The notes under the pieces: model-generated
What the model was told of the DNA's origin: nothing
Seen by the model: only the letters and a program-made list of their open reading frames with translations
The model's database searches: none
Position numbers and translations under genes: made by a program
From: Vibrio comitans
GTDB lineage: Bacteria > Pseudomonadota > Gammaproteobacteria > Enterobacterales > Vibrionaceae
Assembly (NCBI GenBank): GCA_024346835.1
Contig: AP024866.1
Span: forward strand, 372,001-436,000
Direction of reading: 5' to 3'
Length of the DNA stretch: 64,000 nt
In this document: positions 35,994 to 46,457 of the stretch, one piece after another
Position numbering within the stretch: position 1 is the stretch's first letter
How the letters are laid out: every line of letters starts with the position of its first letter

Positions 35994-37988
35994 ATGTCTT
36001 CTCGTAAAGATCTAGCCAATGCAATCCGTGCCCTTAGCATGGATGGTGTTCAACAAGCTAACTCTGGTCACCCAGGCGCACCTATGGGTATGGCTGACAT
36101 CGCTGAAGTTCTTTGGCGTGGTCATTTGAACCATAACCCACAAAACCCAGAGTGGGCTGACCGCGACCGTTTTATTCTGTCAAATGGTCACGGCTCAATG
36201 CTGATCTACTCTCTGCTTCATTTGACGGGTTACGAGTTATCTATCGATGACCTTAAGAACTTCCGTCAGTTGCACTCTAAGACTCCAGGTCACCCAGAAT
36301 ATGGTTACGCACCTGGTATCGAGACCACTACTGGCCCTCTAGGTCAAGGCATCACCAACGCTGTTGGTATGGCGATGGCTGAAAAAGCTCTTGCAGCGCA
36401 GTTCAACAAAGAAGGTCACGACATCGTTGACCACTACACCTATGCATTCATGGGTGATGGCTGTCTAATGGAAGGTATCTCGCACGAGGCATGTTCTCTT
36501 GCTGGTACTCTTGGTCTTGGTAAGCTTGTGGCTTTCTGGGATGACAACGGCATCTCTATCGATGGTGAAGTTGAAGGCTGGTTCTCTGACGATACACCTA
36601 AGCGTTTTGAAGCATACGGTTGGCACGTAATTCCAGCGGTAGACGGTCATGATGCAGAAGCAATTAACGCGGCTATCCTAGCTGCAAAAGCTGACCCTCG
36701 CCCAACACTTATCTGTACTAAGACAGTGATTGGTTTTGGCTCTCCAAACAAAGCGGGTACACACGACTGTCACGGCGCACCACTTGGCCAAGACGAAATC
36801 GTTGCGACTAAGGCAGCCCTTGGCTGGGAGCACGGTCCATTTGAAGTTCCTGCTGACATCTATGCACAGTGGGACGCAAAAGAGTCTGGTGCTGAGAAAG
36901 AAGCAGCTTGGAACGCAAAATTTGAAGCTTACGCGGCTGCATACCCTGCAGAAGCAGCTGAGCTTAAGCGTCGTATCAACGGCGAGCTTCCTGCACAGTG
37001 GGAAGAGAAAGCAAACGAAATCATTGCTGATCTTCAAGCAAACCCAGCAAACATTGCATCACGTAAAGCATCTCAAAACGCACTAGAAGCGTTTGGTCAA
37101 ATGCTTCCTGAATTCATGGGTGGCTCTGCTGACCTTGCGCCTTCTAACCTAACTATGTGGTCTGGTTCTAAGTCTCTTGAAGCGAATGACTTCTCAGGTA
37201 ACTACATTCACTATGGTGTACGTGAGTTCGGCATGACGGCTATCATGAACGGTATTGCTCTGCACGGCGGTTTCGTACCGTACGGCGCAACTTTCCTAAT
37301 GTTCATGGAATACGCGCGTAACGCAATGCGTATGGCTGCTCTGATGAAGGTTCAGAACATCCAAGTTTACACGCATGACTCTATCGGTCTAGGTGAAGAT
37401 GGTCCAACTCACCAACCTGTTGAGCAAATGGCTTCTCTACGTCTAACTCCAAACATGAGCACATGGCGCCCATGTGACCAAGTTGAGTCTGCAGTAGCAT
37501 GGAAACTGGCTATTGAGCGAAAAGACGCGCCTACAGCGCTTATCTTCTCTCGCCAAAACCTAGCACAGCAAGAGCGTGACGCTTCTCAAGTAGCTGACAT
37601 CGCTAAGGGTGCTTACATCCTTAAAGATTGTGCTGGCACTCCAGAGCTGATCATCATTGCAACAGGTTCTGAAGTAGAACTAGCGGTTGCAGCGCAAGCT
37701 GAGCTAACTGCAGCAGGCAAAGCGGTACGCGTTGTATCTATGCCTTCTACTGATGCGTTCGACAAGCAAGATGAAGCTTACCGTGAGTCAGTACTACCAT
37801 CATCAGTAACTAAGCGTATCGCTGTAGAAGCTGGCATCGCTGATTTCTGGTACAAGTACGTTGGCTTCGGTGGCAAGATCATCGGCATGACAACCTTCGG
37901 CGAATCTGCTCCAGCAGGCGAACTATTCAAGATGTTTGGCTTCACTACTGAAAACGTAGTGAACACAGCGAAAGAGCTTCTAGCTTAA
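35994..37988 (+). CDS. tkt: Transketolase
   Basis: Thiamine diphosphate enzyme of the non-oxidative pentose phosphate pathway. ATG at 35994 ([35 protein letters not shown]) with AGGAG upstream gives 664 aa. Also [22 protein letters not shown] (ThDP/metal motif), [14 protein letters not shown], and [14 protein letters not shown]. Vibrio gene order metK / tkt is divergent. Confidence 0.98.
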   Translation: MSSRKDLANAIRALSMDGVQQANSGHPGAPMGMADIAEVLWRGHLNHNPQNPEWADRDRFILSNGHGSMLIYSLLHLTGYELSIDDLKNFRQLHSKTPGHPEYGYAPGIETTTGPLGQGITNAVGMAMAEKALAAQFNKEGHDIVDHYTYAFMGDGCLMEGISHEACSLAGTLGLGKLVAFWDDNGISIDGEVEGWFSDDTPKRFEAYGWHVIPAVDGHDAEAINAAILAAKADPRPTLICTKTVIGFGSPNKAGTHDCHGAPLGQDEIVATKAALGWEHGPFEVPADIYAQWDAKESGAEKEAAWNAKFEAYAAAYPAEAAELKRRINGELPAQWEEKANEIIADLQANPANIASRKASQNALEAFGQMLPEFMGGSADLAPSNLTMWSGSKSLEANDFSGNYIHYGVREFGMTAIMNGIALHGGFVPYGATFLMFMEYARNAMRMAALMKVQNIQVYTHDSIGLGEDGPTHQPVEQMASLRLTPNMSTWRPCDQVESAVAWKLAIERKDAPTALIFSRQNLAQQERDASQVADIAKGAYILKDCAGTPELIIIATGSEVELAVAAQAELTAAGKAVRVVSMPSTDAFDKQDEAYRESVLPSSVTKRIAVEAGIADFWYKYVGFGGKIIGMTTFGESAPAGELFKMFGFTTENVVNTAKELLA

Positions 37989-38013
37989 TCGCTTAAGAAT
38001 ATCTAAGAAGACA

Positions 38014-38044
38014 AAAACCAGCAGTTTTACTGCTGGTTTTATTA
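38014..38044 (+). terminator. tkt terminator
   Basis: Stem AAAACCAGCAG / CTGCTGGTTTT around TTTTA, followed by ATTATTT, 26 bases after the tkt stop. Confidence 0.85.
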
Positions 38045-38072
38045 TTTGAATGATTATTTAATTAAACGCATT

Positions 38073-39002
38073 TTATGAGGCATCTTTAAAGTATGGTGTT
38101 CTTAGATAAGTAACTATCTTACGTTCTTTTCGACCACGACTTACGTTGTCTAGTATAAGCCCACTAAATAGTGCTATCACCGCTATCAGAGCGATTGAAC
38201 TAGCTAGAATAGCTGTTGGAAAACGCTCCACAAGCCCACTATCAAAGAAATCGATGATGACTGGTATACCTAAAGATAGTGAAAGAGTAAGCAGAGCTAA
38301 TGCAATACTACTAAAAAACAATAAAGGCCTTACATCTCTGAGTAGGAAAATAATAAAATTGAGAATTTTAAATCCGTCTCTATATGTTTTTAGTTTGCTT
38401 TCTGTGCCCTCTGGTCGAGGCACGTACTTCGTTGGAACTTCTTTTATGGGGATCTTGTGTTGCAAAGAGTGTACTGTGAGTTCAGTTTCAACTTGAAAAC
38501 CATCGCTGAACAAAGGTATTGATTTAACAAATCTATTGCTCATTATTCTATAACCAGAAAAAACATCCTCTAGGTTAGAATTGAAAGCTTTGTTTATTAG
38601 ATTAGAAAATAGTTTGTTTCCTATTACATGTCCTTTAGGGTAAGAGCTTAATTCTCGAGAGCGTGTGCCTATGAGCATATCGAGATTTTCATCTATCAAC
38701 TGAGATATCAGTTTAGGGCAAATCGAAGCATCGTATGTATTGTCTCCATCTGACATCACATATATATCAGCTTGAATATCTGCGAACATTCGCCGAACTA
38801 CTTCTCCTTTGCCTTGTCGATGCTCATACCGAACAATAGCACCAGCTTCTCTTGCTTCCTCCACTGTGTTATCTGTAGAGTTGTTGTCATAAACGTAAAC
38901 CGTTGCATTAGGTAGTGACTTTTTGAATGCCGTAACTGTATTACCTATTGCTCCTTGCTCGTTGTGACTGGGCAGTAGTACAGCAATATCAATATTTTTC
39001 AT
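38073..39002 (-). CDS. Family 2 glycosyltransferase, polyprenyl-phosphate sugar synthase type
   Basis: 309 aa. GT-A domain: VLLPSHNEQGAIGNTV start, metal-binding DGD (D85, D87) in YVMSDGDNTYD, DVFSGYRIMSNRF, and RPEGTESKLKTYRDG, a pattern of DPM1/GtrB-like enzymes. Two C-terminal membrane helices (about 225-250 and 263-286) anchor it to the inner membrane. Such enzymes move a sugar from a nucleotide donor to undecaprenyl phosphate. The start overlaps the stop of the GT-C gene (ATG at 39000-39002), so the two are coupled. AT-rich relative to its neighbours, suggesting transfer. The sugar is unknown. Confidence 0.88.
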   Translation of the reverse strand: MKNIDIAVLLPSHNEQGAIGNTVTAFKKSLPNATVYVYDNNSTDNTVEEAREAGAIVRYEHRQGKGEVVRRMFADIQADIYVMSDGDNTYDASICPKLISQLIDENLDMLIGTRSRELSSYPKGHVIGNKLFSNLINKAFNSNLEDVFSGYRIMSNRFVKSIPLFSDGFQVETELTVHSLQHKIPIKEVPTKYVPRPEGTESKLKTYRDGFKILNFIIFLLRDVRPLLFFSSIALALLTLSLSLGIPVIIDFFDSGLVERFPTAILASSIALIAVIALFSGLILDNVSRGRKERKIVTYLRTPYFKDAS

Positions 39003-40762
39003 TATAGTCCTTTAAATATAAAAATTCGATATCCATCAGATTGGTTTTTATTTAATAACTCTAGCCAATCAGGTTGGGAATTATATGTTAGTCTGTTTAT
39101 TAATGATTTTTCATTTGATGATTTTATAATGTACTCAAGTTGATTGTCATTATTGATTATAATGTAATTTATGTTGTTTTTTTTAAGTGTTCTCTTTATA
39201 AAGTCATCATCTGTGCTTTGAAAGGTCGCAATTGCTAGTATATTGCCATTAATATTTCTATGATATGGTGCGGCAATTATTGAATTGTCTGACTTAGCTA
39301 GTATTTTTGCACCTGTCGTTATCCCTGATAATATTTTCTCTTCGTAAATATCATGCTCTTTAAGTAACTCCCCAAGTTTGGTTACTTCAGGGGGAAAGTT
39401 TGAAGTGTTTTTACTGGGAATTGGGTTGACTATTACCAACCCAATTAGGATGATGATAGGGATACCAGAGATTAGAAATATTGATTTCGTTAATTCATAT
39501 TTCATACTCTTTGTGATTTCAATTAATACATACGCTTGTAGGGGCGCACTAAGGATAAAACAGAGGTTTGCAGCTCTTATTTGCCAGAAGAATGCAACTG
39601 CAACATGCAACAATAAAATTCCGTATAGAATGTTTAATTGTGGATTTTTCTTACGTATAAAAGGGTATGCTAAAGCTGGAATGAAGGTTAAAAAGTAATT
39701 ATCCGAAGAGAAAACCCCGTTTTTTTCTATTAGTGAATACATCGATTGCGCTTCCGTAACTTTGTCCAACCAAAACTCGCGTAATATTGGAGGGTAGTCA
39801 GCATATGCCCCCTTTAAAAGGGAAGGATACAGGATTAAAATTGGGGCGAAAATCATGAGACTAAGAACCGTCCCTAAAATGAGACGATTCAAATTACGAG
39901 TGGATTGGGAAGTAAAAATGACGGACAGTTTTAAAAAGATTGCCCCGCCAAGAAAGCAGATAGAAAAAGGAAAAGACAATGCATCGTATCGCTCTATGAA
40001 AAACTCCCAAATAGGCCTATTGAGAAGTGACATAACTGACGAAGCGAAGAATGTCGCTAAACACATGTTTGAAAAGTAATTTAGCCACAGAGTATTGGTG
40101 AAATAATAATAGATACTATAGCAAGCCAAATAGAATACGAAGAATACAAAATTATCTAACCCAATCCAAAGTGATGTCGATATGAGTAGTGCCTGAATTA
40201 GAAAACGCCAACTTTCTCTCAGGTGTACTTTGGTAATAGGGGTTAGAAGTAGAAAAACTGCAACAATGATGAGTTGCAAATTATGGTGGTCGATTGAACC
40301 TGGGCTAAATTTAAGTATGGCAGGAGACCCAAGGGCAAAAATCATTCCAATAAACCTGTATCGTTCTCCTAAATATTGGTCCGTAAATGCAAATAGTGCC
40401 AAAGCAAAACAAAGCATATAAAAAAGTGGAACGATACCAATGGCAACTAGTGATGCGGTATTGATACCTAAAATAGGTGATATAGCTAATGTAGTACCAG
40501 CTAGCAATAGGTCTGGAACGCGTGACCAATGCATGATGACGCCATCATCAGGATTGAACTGCGGCATTGGTTCTAGATACCAATTGCCATTCTTTATCCA
40601 GTCCATAAATTGGACATAACGCATATAGTCATCGTTATCTCTTAGTTCAAGATTTGAAATACTATCCCAACTCTTTGTAAACATTACTGTAGCAACGATA
40701 AACCAACAATAGACAATAAAAAGAAGATCCTTTCTATTGCTATAAACCCAATCCTTGAGCAT
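39002..40762 (-). CDS. GT-C fold membrane glycosyltransferase / oligosaccharyltransferase-like protein
   Basis: 586 aa with about eleven hydrophobic segments and a soluble C-terminal part (about 460-586). The first extracytoplasmic loop carries an acidic motif LRDNDDYMRYVQ (residues 40-51), where GT-C enzymes of the STT3/PMT type place their catalytic Asp. SIDHHNLQL at 156-164 resembles the second catalytic loop. These points suggest an enzyme using a polyprenyl-phosphate sugar as donor, probably the product of the adjacent GT2. No WWDYG motif typical of STT3 was seen, so the acceptor could be a glycan, lipid or protein. Strongly AT-rich. Confidence 0.7.
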   Translation of the reverse strand: MLKDWVYSNRKDLLFIVYCWFIVATVMFTKSWDSISNLELRDNDDYMRYVQFMDWIKNGNWYLEPMPQFNPDDGVIMHWSRVPDLLLAGTTLAISPILGINTASLVAIGIVPLFYMLCFALALFAFTDQYLGERYRFIGMIFALGSPAILKFSPGSIDHHNLQLIIVAVFLLLTPITKVHLRESWRFLIQALLISTSLWIGLDNFVFFVFYLACYSIYYYFTNTLWLNYFSNMCLATFFASSVMSLLNRPIWEFFIERYDALSFPFSICFLGGAIFLKLSVIFTSQSTRNLNRLILGTVLSLMIFAPILILYPSLLKGAYADYPPILREFWLDKVTEAQSMYSLIEKNGVFSSDNYFLTFIPALAYPFIRKKNPQLNILYGILLLHVAVAFFWQIRAANLCFILSAPLQAYVLIEITKSMKYELTKSIFLISGIPIIILIGLVIVNPIPSKNTSNFPPEVTKLGELLKEHDIYEEKILSGITTGAKILAKSDNSIIAAPYHRNINGNILAIATFQSTDDDFIKRTLKKNNINYIIINNDNQLEYIIKSSNEKSLINRLTYNSQPDWLELLNKNQSDGYRIFIFKGL

Positions 40763-40930
40763 CTAAACCAATCCTATTTCCTCTAGTTTCTAGAGGATGC
40801 AAGACTATCTGTTTGTATTCAAGCCAAAGAGTAAGATAAGCACTAGTAAATTCACTTATGTATATAAATATGTGATCTGATAAACTCTCGCACCATTACT
40901 ATAATAGTAGGCCTTGGTGGGAGTGCAGGT

Positions 40931-41956
40931 ATGCTAAGAGTCGCAATAAATGGATTTGGTCGTATCGGACGTAATGTGTTGCGTGCGGTTTATGAGAGCG
41001 GTAAGCAAGACTTAATAAAGGTGGTGGCGGTTAATGAACTGGCACAACCGGATGCTATGGCGCATCTTCTCCAATATGACACTAGTCATGGACGTTTTCA
41101 TCACAAGGTTAGCCACACTCAAGAGTATCTGAATATCCATCATATCGATGGTAGCAAAGATGAGATTCGTATCTTGCACCTTGCTGAGCTGGATTTGCTT
41201 CCTTGGCGTGATCTTGATGTTGATATCGTGCTCGATTGTACTGGGGTTTACGGTACTCAAGCGGATGGTCAGCAGCATATTTTAGCTGGGGCTGATAAGG
41301 TGCTTTTCTCTCACCCAGGATCCCAGGATCTCGATAATACCATCATCTACGGCATTAATCACGACACTCTTAAACCTGAGCACAAAGTCGTGTCTAATGG
41401 TTCGTGTACGACAAACTGTATTGTTCCAATTATCAAGGTGCTAGATGATGCTTATGGTATTCAGCGAGGCACAATTACCACCATTCATTCATCGATGAAT
41501 GATCAGCAGGTCATTGACGCTTATCACCCTGATTTGCGACGAACACGCAGTGCCAGTCAATCGATTATTCCGGTGGATACTAAGCTTCATAAAGGGATTG
41601 AAAGAATATTTCCGAAATTTGAAAACAAGTTTGAGGCGATATCTGTGCGTGTGCCCACAGTAAATGTTACTGCGATGGATCTGAGTGTAACTTTAGATAC
41701 GAATGTGAAAGTTAATGACGTAAATCAAACCATCTTGCAGGCATCTCAGTGTACATTACAGTCAATCGTTGACTATACTGAAGCGCCGCTTGTTTCTATA
41801 GATTTTAACCATGACTCCCATAGTGCGATTGTCGATGGTTCCCAGACCCGTGTCAGTGATGGCCAACTAGTGAAGATGCTGGTGTGGTGCGATAATGAAT
41901 GGGGCTTTGCAAATAGGATGCTAGATACGGCCTTAGCGATGCATGCGTCACATTAA
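40931..41956 (+). CDS. epd: D-erythrose-4-phosphate dehydrogenase
   Basis: 341 aa, GAPDH family. [22 protein letters not shown] motif; catalytic C159 in [27 protein letters not shown], which distinguishes Epd from glycolytic GAPDH; C-terminal [12 protein letters not shown]. The position directly upstream of pgk and fbaA is the standard epd-pgk-fba order. It supplies 4-phosphoerythronate for PLP synthesis. A glycolytic GAPDH role is less likely. Confidence 0.93.
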   Translation: MLRVAINGFGRIGRNVLRAVYESGKQDLIKVVAVNELAQPDAMAHLLQYDTSHGRFHHKVSHTQEYLNIHHIDGSKDEIRILHLAELDLLPWRDLDVDIVLDCTGVYGTQADGQQHILAGADKVLFSHPGSQDLDNTIIYGINHDTLKPEHKVVSNGSCTTNCIVPIIKVLDDAYGIQRGTITTIHSSMNDQQVIDAYHPDLRRTRSASQSIIPVDTKLHKGIERIFPKFENKFEAISVRVPTVNVTAMDLSVTLDTNVKVNDVNQTILQASQCTLQSIVDYTEAPLVSIDFNHDSHSAIVDGSQTRVSDGQLVKMLVWCDNEWGFANRMLDTALAMHASH

Positions 41957-42119
41957 TTACATCGCGTGAAATAAATCCGTAGCTTTTTTGTTCTAGCTCT
42001 TGAACTATTAGATAAACGGCCCAATGTAAGCTTACATTAGATGGATTTCGAACACTTGTGCTGGCGACTGCGCCGAGACGAGTGGACAGTTTTTATATTT
42101 AAACTTTAGAGGACTAACA

Positions 42120-43283
42120 ATGTCTGTAATCAAGATGACTGACCTGGAACTAGCAGGTAAACGCGTATTTATCCGTGCTGACCTAAACGTTCCTGTAAAA
42201 GACGGTAAAGTAACTTCTGATGCTCGTATCCTTGCATCTCTTCCTACTATCAAGCGTTGCCTAGAAGCTGGCGCTAAAGTAATGGTTACTTCTCACCTAG
42301 GTCGTCCAACTGAAGGCGAGTACGCTGAAGAGTTCTCACTACAGCCAGTAGTAAACTACCTAAACGACGCACTAGATTGCGAAGTTAAACTAGCGAAAGA
42401 CTACCTAGAAGGTCTTGAACTGAACGCTGGTGAGCTAGTTGTTCTTGAGAACGTTCGTTTCAACAAAGGCGAGAAGAAAAACGAAGAAGAGCTATCTAAG
42501 AAATACGCTGCTCTTTGTGACATCTTTGTTATGGATGCATTTGGTACAGCTCACCGCGCTCAAGCGTCTACTCACGGTGTTGGCACTTACGCTCCTGTTG
42601 CTTGTGCTGGTCCTCTTCTTGCTGCTGAGCTAGAAGCTCTAGGCAAAGCAATGGATAACCCAGAGCGTCCACTAGTTGCAATCGTAGGTGGTTCTAAGGT
42701 TTCTACTAAGCTGACTGTTCTTGAGTCTCTATCTAAAGTTGCTGACCAACTAGTTGTGGGTGGTGGTATTGCTAACACATTTATCGCTGCAGAAGGCCAC
42801 AACGTAGGTAAGTCTCTTTACGAAGCAGACCTAGTTGATACTGCGAAGAAACTAATGAAAGAGTGTGCAATTCCAGTTGCTACTGACGTTGCATGTGCAA
42901 AAGCATTTGACGAGAACGCTGAAGCAGAAATCAAAAACGTTGCAGACGTTGCTGATGACGACATGATCTTCGACCTAGGTCCAGATTCAACTGCAGTACT
43001 TGCTGACATCATTGCTAACGCAAAAACTATCCTTTGGAACGGCCCTGTAGGCGTATTCGAATTTAAGAACTTCGAAGCGGGTACAGCTGGTATTTCTAAA
43101 GCAATCGCTGAGTCTGCAGGTTTCTCTGTAGCAGGTGGCGGTGACACATTAGCAGCTATCGACAAGTTCGGTATCAAGGCTGATGTATCTTACATCTCAA
43201 CAGGTGGCGGTGCTTTCCTTGAGTTTGTAGAAGGTAAAGTTCTTCCAGCAGTTGCTATGCTAGAAGAGCGCGCAAAAGCGTAA
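42120..43283 (+). CDS. pgk: Phosphoglycerate kinase
   Basis: Glycolytic 1,3-bisphosphoglycerate to 3-phosphoglycerate kinase, 387 aa. [25 protein letters not shown], the hinge and ATP region [16 protein letters not shown], and C-terminal [19 protein letters not shown] precedes the ATG. Strong codon bias as expected of a highly expressed gene. Confidence 0.98.
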   Translation: MSVIKMTDLELAGKRVFIRADLNVPVKDGKVTSDARILASLPTIKRCLEAGAKVMVTSHLGRPTEGEYAEEFSLQPVVNYLNDALDCEVKLAKDYLEGLELNAGELVVLENVRFNKGEKKNEEELSKKYAALCDIFVMDAFGTAHRAQASTHGVGTYAPVACAGPLLAAELEALGKAMDNPERPLVAIVGGSKVSTKLTVLESLSKVADQLVVGGGIANTFIAAEGHNVGKSLYEADLVDTAKKLMKECAIPVATDVACAKAFDENAEAEIKNVADVADDDMIFDLGPDSTAVLADIIANAKTILWNGPVGVFEFKNFEAGTAGISKAIAESAGFSVAGGGDTLAAIDKFGIKADVSYISTGGGAFLEFVEGKVLPAVAMLEERAKA

Positions 43284-43289
43284 TTTTTT

Positions 43290-43317
43290 AAGGCGAGGAC
43301 TTTGTTCTCGCCTTTTT
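43290..43317 (+). terminator. Terminator between pgk and fbaA
   Basis: Stem AAGGCGAG / CTCGCCTT with a 9-nt loop followed by TTTTATT, directly after the pgk stop. fbaA likely has its own promoter as well. Confidence 0.82.
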
Positions 43318-43414
43318 ATTAATTTTGCTACAATGCTTTGCGTTGTTAGCAAGGTTTTTTAATCTTTGCAAAAGTGCAATTTAATACTAAACGACAGAAA
43401 ATAGGACTTATTCC

Positions 43415-44491
43415 ATGTCTAAGATCTTCGATTTTGTAAAACCAGGTGTTATCTCTGGCGACGACGTACAAAAAGTTTTTGAAGTAGCAAAAGAAAACAA
43501 ATTTGCTCTTCCTGCTGTAAACGTTGTAAACACAGACTCTGTAAATGGTGTACTAGAAGCTGCAGCTAAAGTTAAAGCTCCAGTAGTTGTTCAGTTCTCT
43601 AACGGCGGTGCTGGTTTCTTCGCTGGTAAAGGCGTGAAACTAGAAGGTCAAGGTGCTCAAATCCTTGGTGCTGTTGCAGGTGCTAAATACGTTCACGCTG
43701 TAGCTGAATCTTACGGTGTGCCAGTTATTCTTCACACTGACCACGCAGCTAAGAAACTTCTTCCTTGGATTGACGGTCTACTAGACGCTGGTGAAGAGTT
43801 CTTCGCTCAAACTGGTAAGCCTCTATTCTCTTCTCACATGATTGACCTTTCTGAAGAGTCTCTAGAAGAGAACATCGAAATCTGTGCTAAGTACCTAGAG
43901 CGTATGGCTAAACTAGGCATGACTCTAGAAATCGAACTAGGTTGTACAGGCGGCGAAGAAGACGGCGTAGATAACTCTGACATGGACGCATCTGAGCTTT
44001 ACACTTCTCCAGAAGACGTTGCTTACGCATACGAGAAACTAAGCGCAATCAGCCCTCGTTTCACTATCGCAGCATCTTTCGGTAACGTACACGGTGTTTA
44101 CCAAGCAGGTAACGTAGTTCTTACTCCAACTATCCTACGTGACTCTCAAGCATACTGTGCAGAGAAGTTCGGTATCGCACCTAATGCTCTAAACTTCGTA
44201 TTCCACGGTGGTTCTGGTTCTTCTGAAGCTGAAATCAAAGAGTCTATCGGCTACGGTGTTATCAAAATGAATATCGATACTGATACTCAGTGGGCTACTT
44301 GGGACGGCATCCGTAACTACGAAGCTGATAACCGTGATTACCTACAAGGTCAAATCGGTAACCCTAAAGGTGAAGACCAACCAAACAAGAAGTACTACGA
44401 TCCACGCGTATGGCTACGTGCTGGTCAAACTTCAATGGTTGCTCGTCTTGAGAAAGCATTTGCTGACCTTAACGCGGTTGACGTACTGTAA
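43415..44491 (+). CDS. fbaA: Fructose-bisphosphate aldolase, class II
   Basis: Zinc-dependent aldolase, 358 aa. ILHTDHAAKKLLPW with the catalytic Asp and zinc-ligand His, GGEEDGVDNSD, ASFGNVHGVY, NFVFHGGSGSS. Same strand as epd and pgk. Heavily biased codon use. Confidence 0.98.
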   Translation: MSKIFDFVKPGVISGDDVQKVFEVAKENKFALPAVNVVNTDSVNGVLEAAAKVKAPVVVQFSNGGAGFFAGKGVKLEGQGAQILGAVAGAKYVHAVAESYGVPVILHTDHAAKKLLPWIDGLLDAGEEFFAQTGKPLFSSHMIDLSEESLEENIEICAKYLERMAKLGMTLEIELGCTGGEEDGVDNSDMDASELYTSPEDVAYAYEKLSAISPRFTIAASFGNVHGVYQAGNVVLTPTILRDSQAYCAEKFGIAPNALNFVFHGGSGSSEAEIKESIGYGVIKMNIDTDTQWATWDGIRNYEADNRDYLQGQIGNPKGEDQPNKKYYDPRVWLRAGQTSMVARLEKAFADLNAVDVL

Positions 44492-44520
44492 TAAGTTTGC
44501 AACTTATTAATTAATTTAGA

Positions 44521-44549
44521 AAAACCCGCTTTTATAGCGGGTTTTTTTT
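44521..44549 (+). terminator. fbaA terminator
   Basis: Stem AAAACCCGCT / AGCGGGTTTT with a short loop followed by a T-run, 30 bases after the fbaA stop. Confidence 0.88.
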
Positions 44550-44695
44550 GTCTTCTGTACTATAGTTTTCTAGTGTTATTCTTAAAGTCTGCAGGAAGCT
44601 GCGTTTTCACAGAAACTTGACTTAAAATGCACATATGAAAGTATGATGCCGTCGCATTTCAGTTGTAACACTTTATTACGGAAGAGAAACTTACA

Positions 44696-45577
44696 ATGTC
44701 ACAAGAAACCCCTGAAGTACCAGAAGTCCCAAGCGTAGATGCCATTCATGAAGGGATGCAAGACGCCCATATGTGGCTAACCGATAACTCTGATTTATTG
44801 ATTGGTTATGCTGTAAATATCATCACCGCTGTATTGATACTATTTATTGGTAACATCATTACTAAGATGGTAGCCAACAGCGTCTCTAAAATGCTCGAAA
44901 AACGCCGCATGGACAAAGCGGTTGTTGATTTTGTTCATGCTTTAGTTCGTTACCTATTATTCGTTATTGTCTTGATTGCTGCACTTGGACGCTTAGGGGT
45001 TCAAACGGCATCTGTGGTTGCTGTAATTGGTGCTGCAGGTTTAGCGGTTGGTCTAGCGCTGCAAGGCTCACTTTCAAACTTCGCTGCGGGTGTTCTTATT
45101 GTTGCATTCCGCCCATTCAAATCAGGCGATTACGTTGAGATTGGTGGTGTTGCAGGCTCTGTTGAATCTATCCAAATCTTCCAAACGGTTTTGACTACAC
45201 CTGATAATAAAATGGTAGTTGTACCAAATGGTGGTGTAATCGGCAGCCCTATTACCAACTATTCAAGGCATGCTACGCGACGTGTCGACCATGTTATTGG
45301 TGTTTCTTATGGTGCAGATCTTAAGAAGACAGAGCAGGTTATTCGTCAAACGCTTGAAGCAGATGATCGTCTACTAAAAGACAAAGGCATTCAAATTGGT
45401 GTATTAGCGCTCGCTGATTCATCAGTAAACTTTGTTGTTCGCCCTTGGTGCCGTACTGAAGAGTACTGGGATGTGTACTTCGATACTCTTCAGGCAATTA
45501 AGATTGCCCTTGATGAAAATGGTATCGAGATCCCATTCCCTCAAATGGATGTGCATCTCAATAAAGTTGAGTCTTAA
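44696..45577 (+). CDS. mscS: Small-conductance mechanosensitive channel
   Basis: 293 aa. Inner-membrane channel that opens on hypo-osmotic shock. Three N-terminal helices, including the pore helix AVIGAAGLAVGLALQGSLSNFAAGVLI rich in Gly/Ala, then the beta domain FRPFKSGDYVEIGG and cytoplasmic cage VPNGGVIGSPITNYS. N-terminus rich in Pro/Glu (residues 1-15). Conserved next to fbaA. Confidence 0.97.
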   Translation: MSQETPEVPEVPSVDAIHEGMQDAHMWLTDNSDLLIGYAVNIITAVLILFIGNIITKMVANSVSKMLEKRRMDKAVVDFVHALVRYLLFVIVLIAALGRLGVQTASVVAVIGAAGLAVGLALQGSLSNFAAGVLIVAFRPFKSGDYVEIGGVAGSVESIQIFQTVLTTPDNKMVVVPNGGVIGSPITNYSRHATRRVDHVIGVSYGADLKKTEQVIRQTLEADDRLLKDKGIQIGVLALADSSVNFVVRPWCRTEEYWDVYFDTLQAIKIALDENGIEIPFPQMDVHLNKVES

Positions 45578-45597
45578 TCGACATCGATAGTTTATAT

Positions 45598-45621
45598 AGC
45601 GCGCCTTATGGCGCGCTTTTT
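45598..45621 (+). terminator. mscS terminator
   Basis: Perfect stem AGCGCGCC / GGCGCGCT with loop TTAT followed by TTTT. Confidence 0.88.
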
Positions 45622-45689
45622 CGTTTATTGGGATGTGCAACCTTCTGCGTTTTGAGTAGTCAAAAAAGAAACAGTAAATGGAGAGTAAT

Positions 45690-46382
45690 ATGAAAATGGT
45701 CAAGTTGATGTTCGGCGCGCTTTTATCGATATGGGTGGTCAGTGCACAGGCGCAGTCGTTCGACTTTCCACACTTAAGCACGACGGGTTATGGAGAAGTC
45801 CTAGCTGAGCCAGATATGGCGGAATTTTCTGTGCAGGTAGTGGCAGTCAAAGATACAGCAGAGGAAGCCAAATCAGAGGTTGATTCAGTAGTTGATAAGT
45901 TCCTAGCCAGCTTACAAAAAGCAGGGCTCTCTAGAGAAGATATTCAAAGTGGCAACATCCAACTCATGCCCCAAATGCATTACCCTAAAAACGCCAAACC
46001 AGAGCAAAAAGGTTATCGAGCTTCTAGGCAGGTGAGGGTGACCGTTAATGAGTTACCATCTTTACCCAAGCTACTTGATGTAGCACTTGAGTCCGGCATC
46101 AATCGTATAGACCAAGTACAACTGAGCGTAAAAGATCCCTCTAAGTATCAAGCTATTGCACGCAGTGAGGCGATTAAAGATGCACAAGCCAAAGCCAAGT
46201 CAGTCGCTGAAGGCTTCGAGAAGGCCATAGATGGTGTGTGGCAGGTTAATTATCAATCCCCACAAGTGAGACCTATGCTGTCTAAAAGCATGGCTATGGA
46301 TGCGTCAGAGCGTTCAAATAGCTATCAAGATGCCACCATAGTGATCAAAGATAGAGTGCAGGTTGTTTACAAGCTTAAGTAA
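45690..46382 (+). CDS. SIMPL domain (DUF541) periplasmic protein
   Basis: 230 aa from ATG at 45690 (MKMVKLMFGALLSIWVVSAQAQ), with GGAGAG upstream. Signal peptide cleaved after AQA. Mature part begins SFDFPHLSTTGYGEVLAEPDMAEFSVQV, the SIMPL signature, and contains GYRASRQVRVTV and AIKDAQAKAKSVAEG. Related to YggE of E. coli, which reduces oxidative stress; exact biochemistry unknown. Confidence 0.9.
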   Translation: MKMVKLMFGALLSIWVVSAQAQSFDFPHLSTTGYGEVLAEPDMAEFSVQVVAVKDTAEEAKSEVDSVVDKFLASLQKAGLSREDIQSGNIQLMPQMHYPKNAKPEQKGYRASRQVRVTVNELPSLPKLLDVALESGINRIDQVQLSVKDPSKYQAIARSEAIKDAQAKAKSVAEGFEKAIDGVWQVNYQSPQVRPMLSKSMAMDASERSNSYQDATIVIKDRVQVVYKLK

Positions 46383-46399
46383 CACCCTCCAGATATAAG

Positions 46400-46436
46400 A
46401 AAGCCCCTGTAATGGTATTCGTTACAGGGGCTTTTT
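46400..46436. terminator. Terminator between the SIMPL gene and serA
   Basis: 12-bp stem AAGCCCCTGTAA / TTACAGGGGCTT with a 9-nt loop, A-run before and T-run after. Serves both convergent genes. Confidence 0.88.
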
Positions 46437-46457
46437 ATTTTTATTCTTAATGGCTAA

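Noticed and set aside
40931..41956. Glycolytic glyceraldehyde-3-phosphate dehydrogenase
   Set aside because: [14 protein letters not shown] and the epd-pgk-fba order point to Epd, although the two activities are related.
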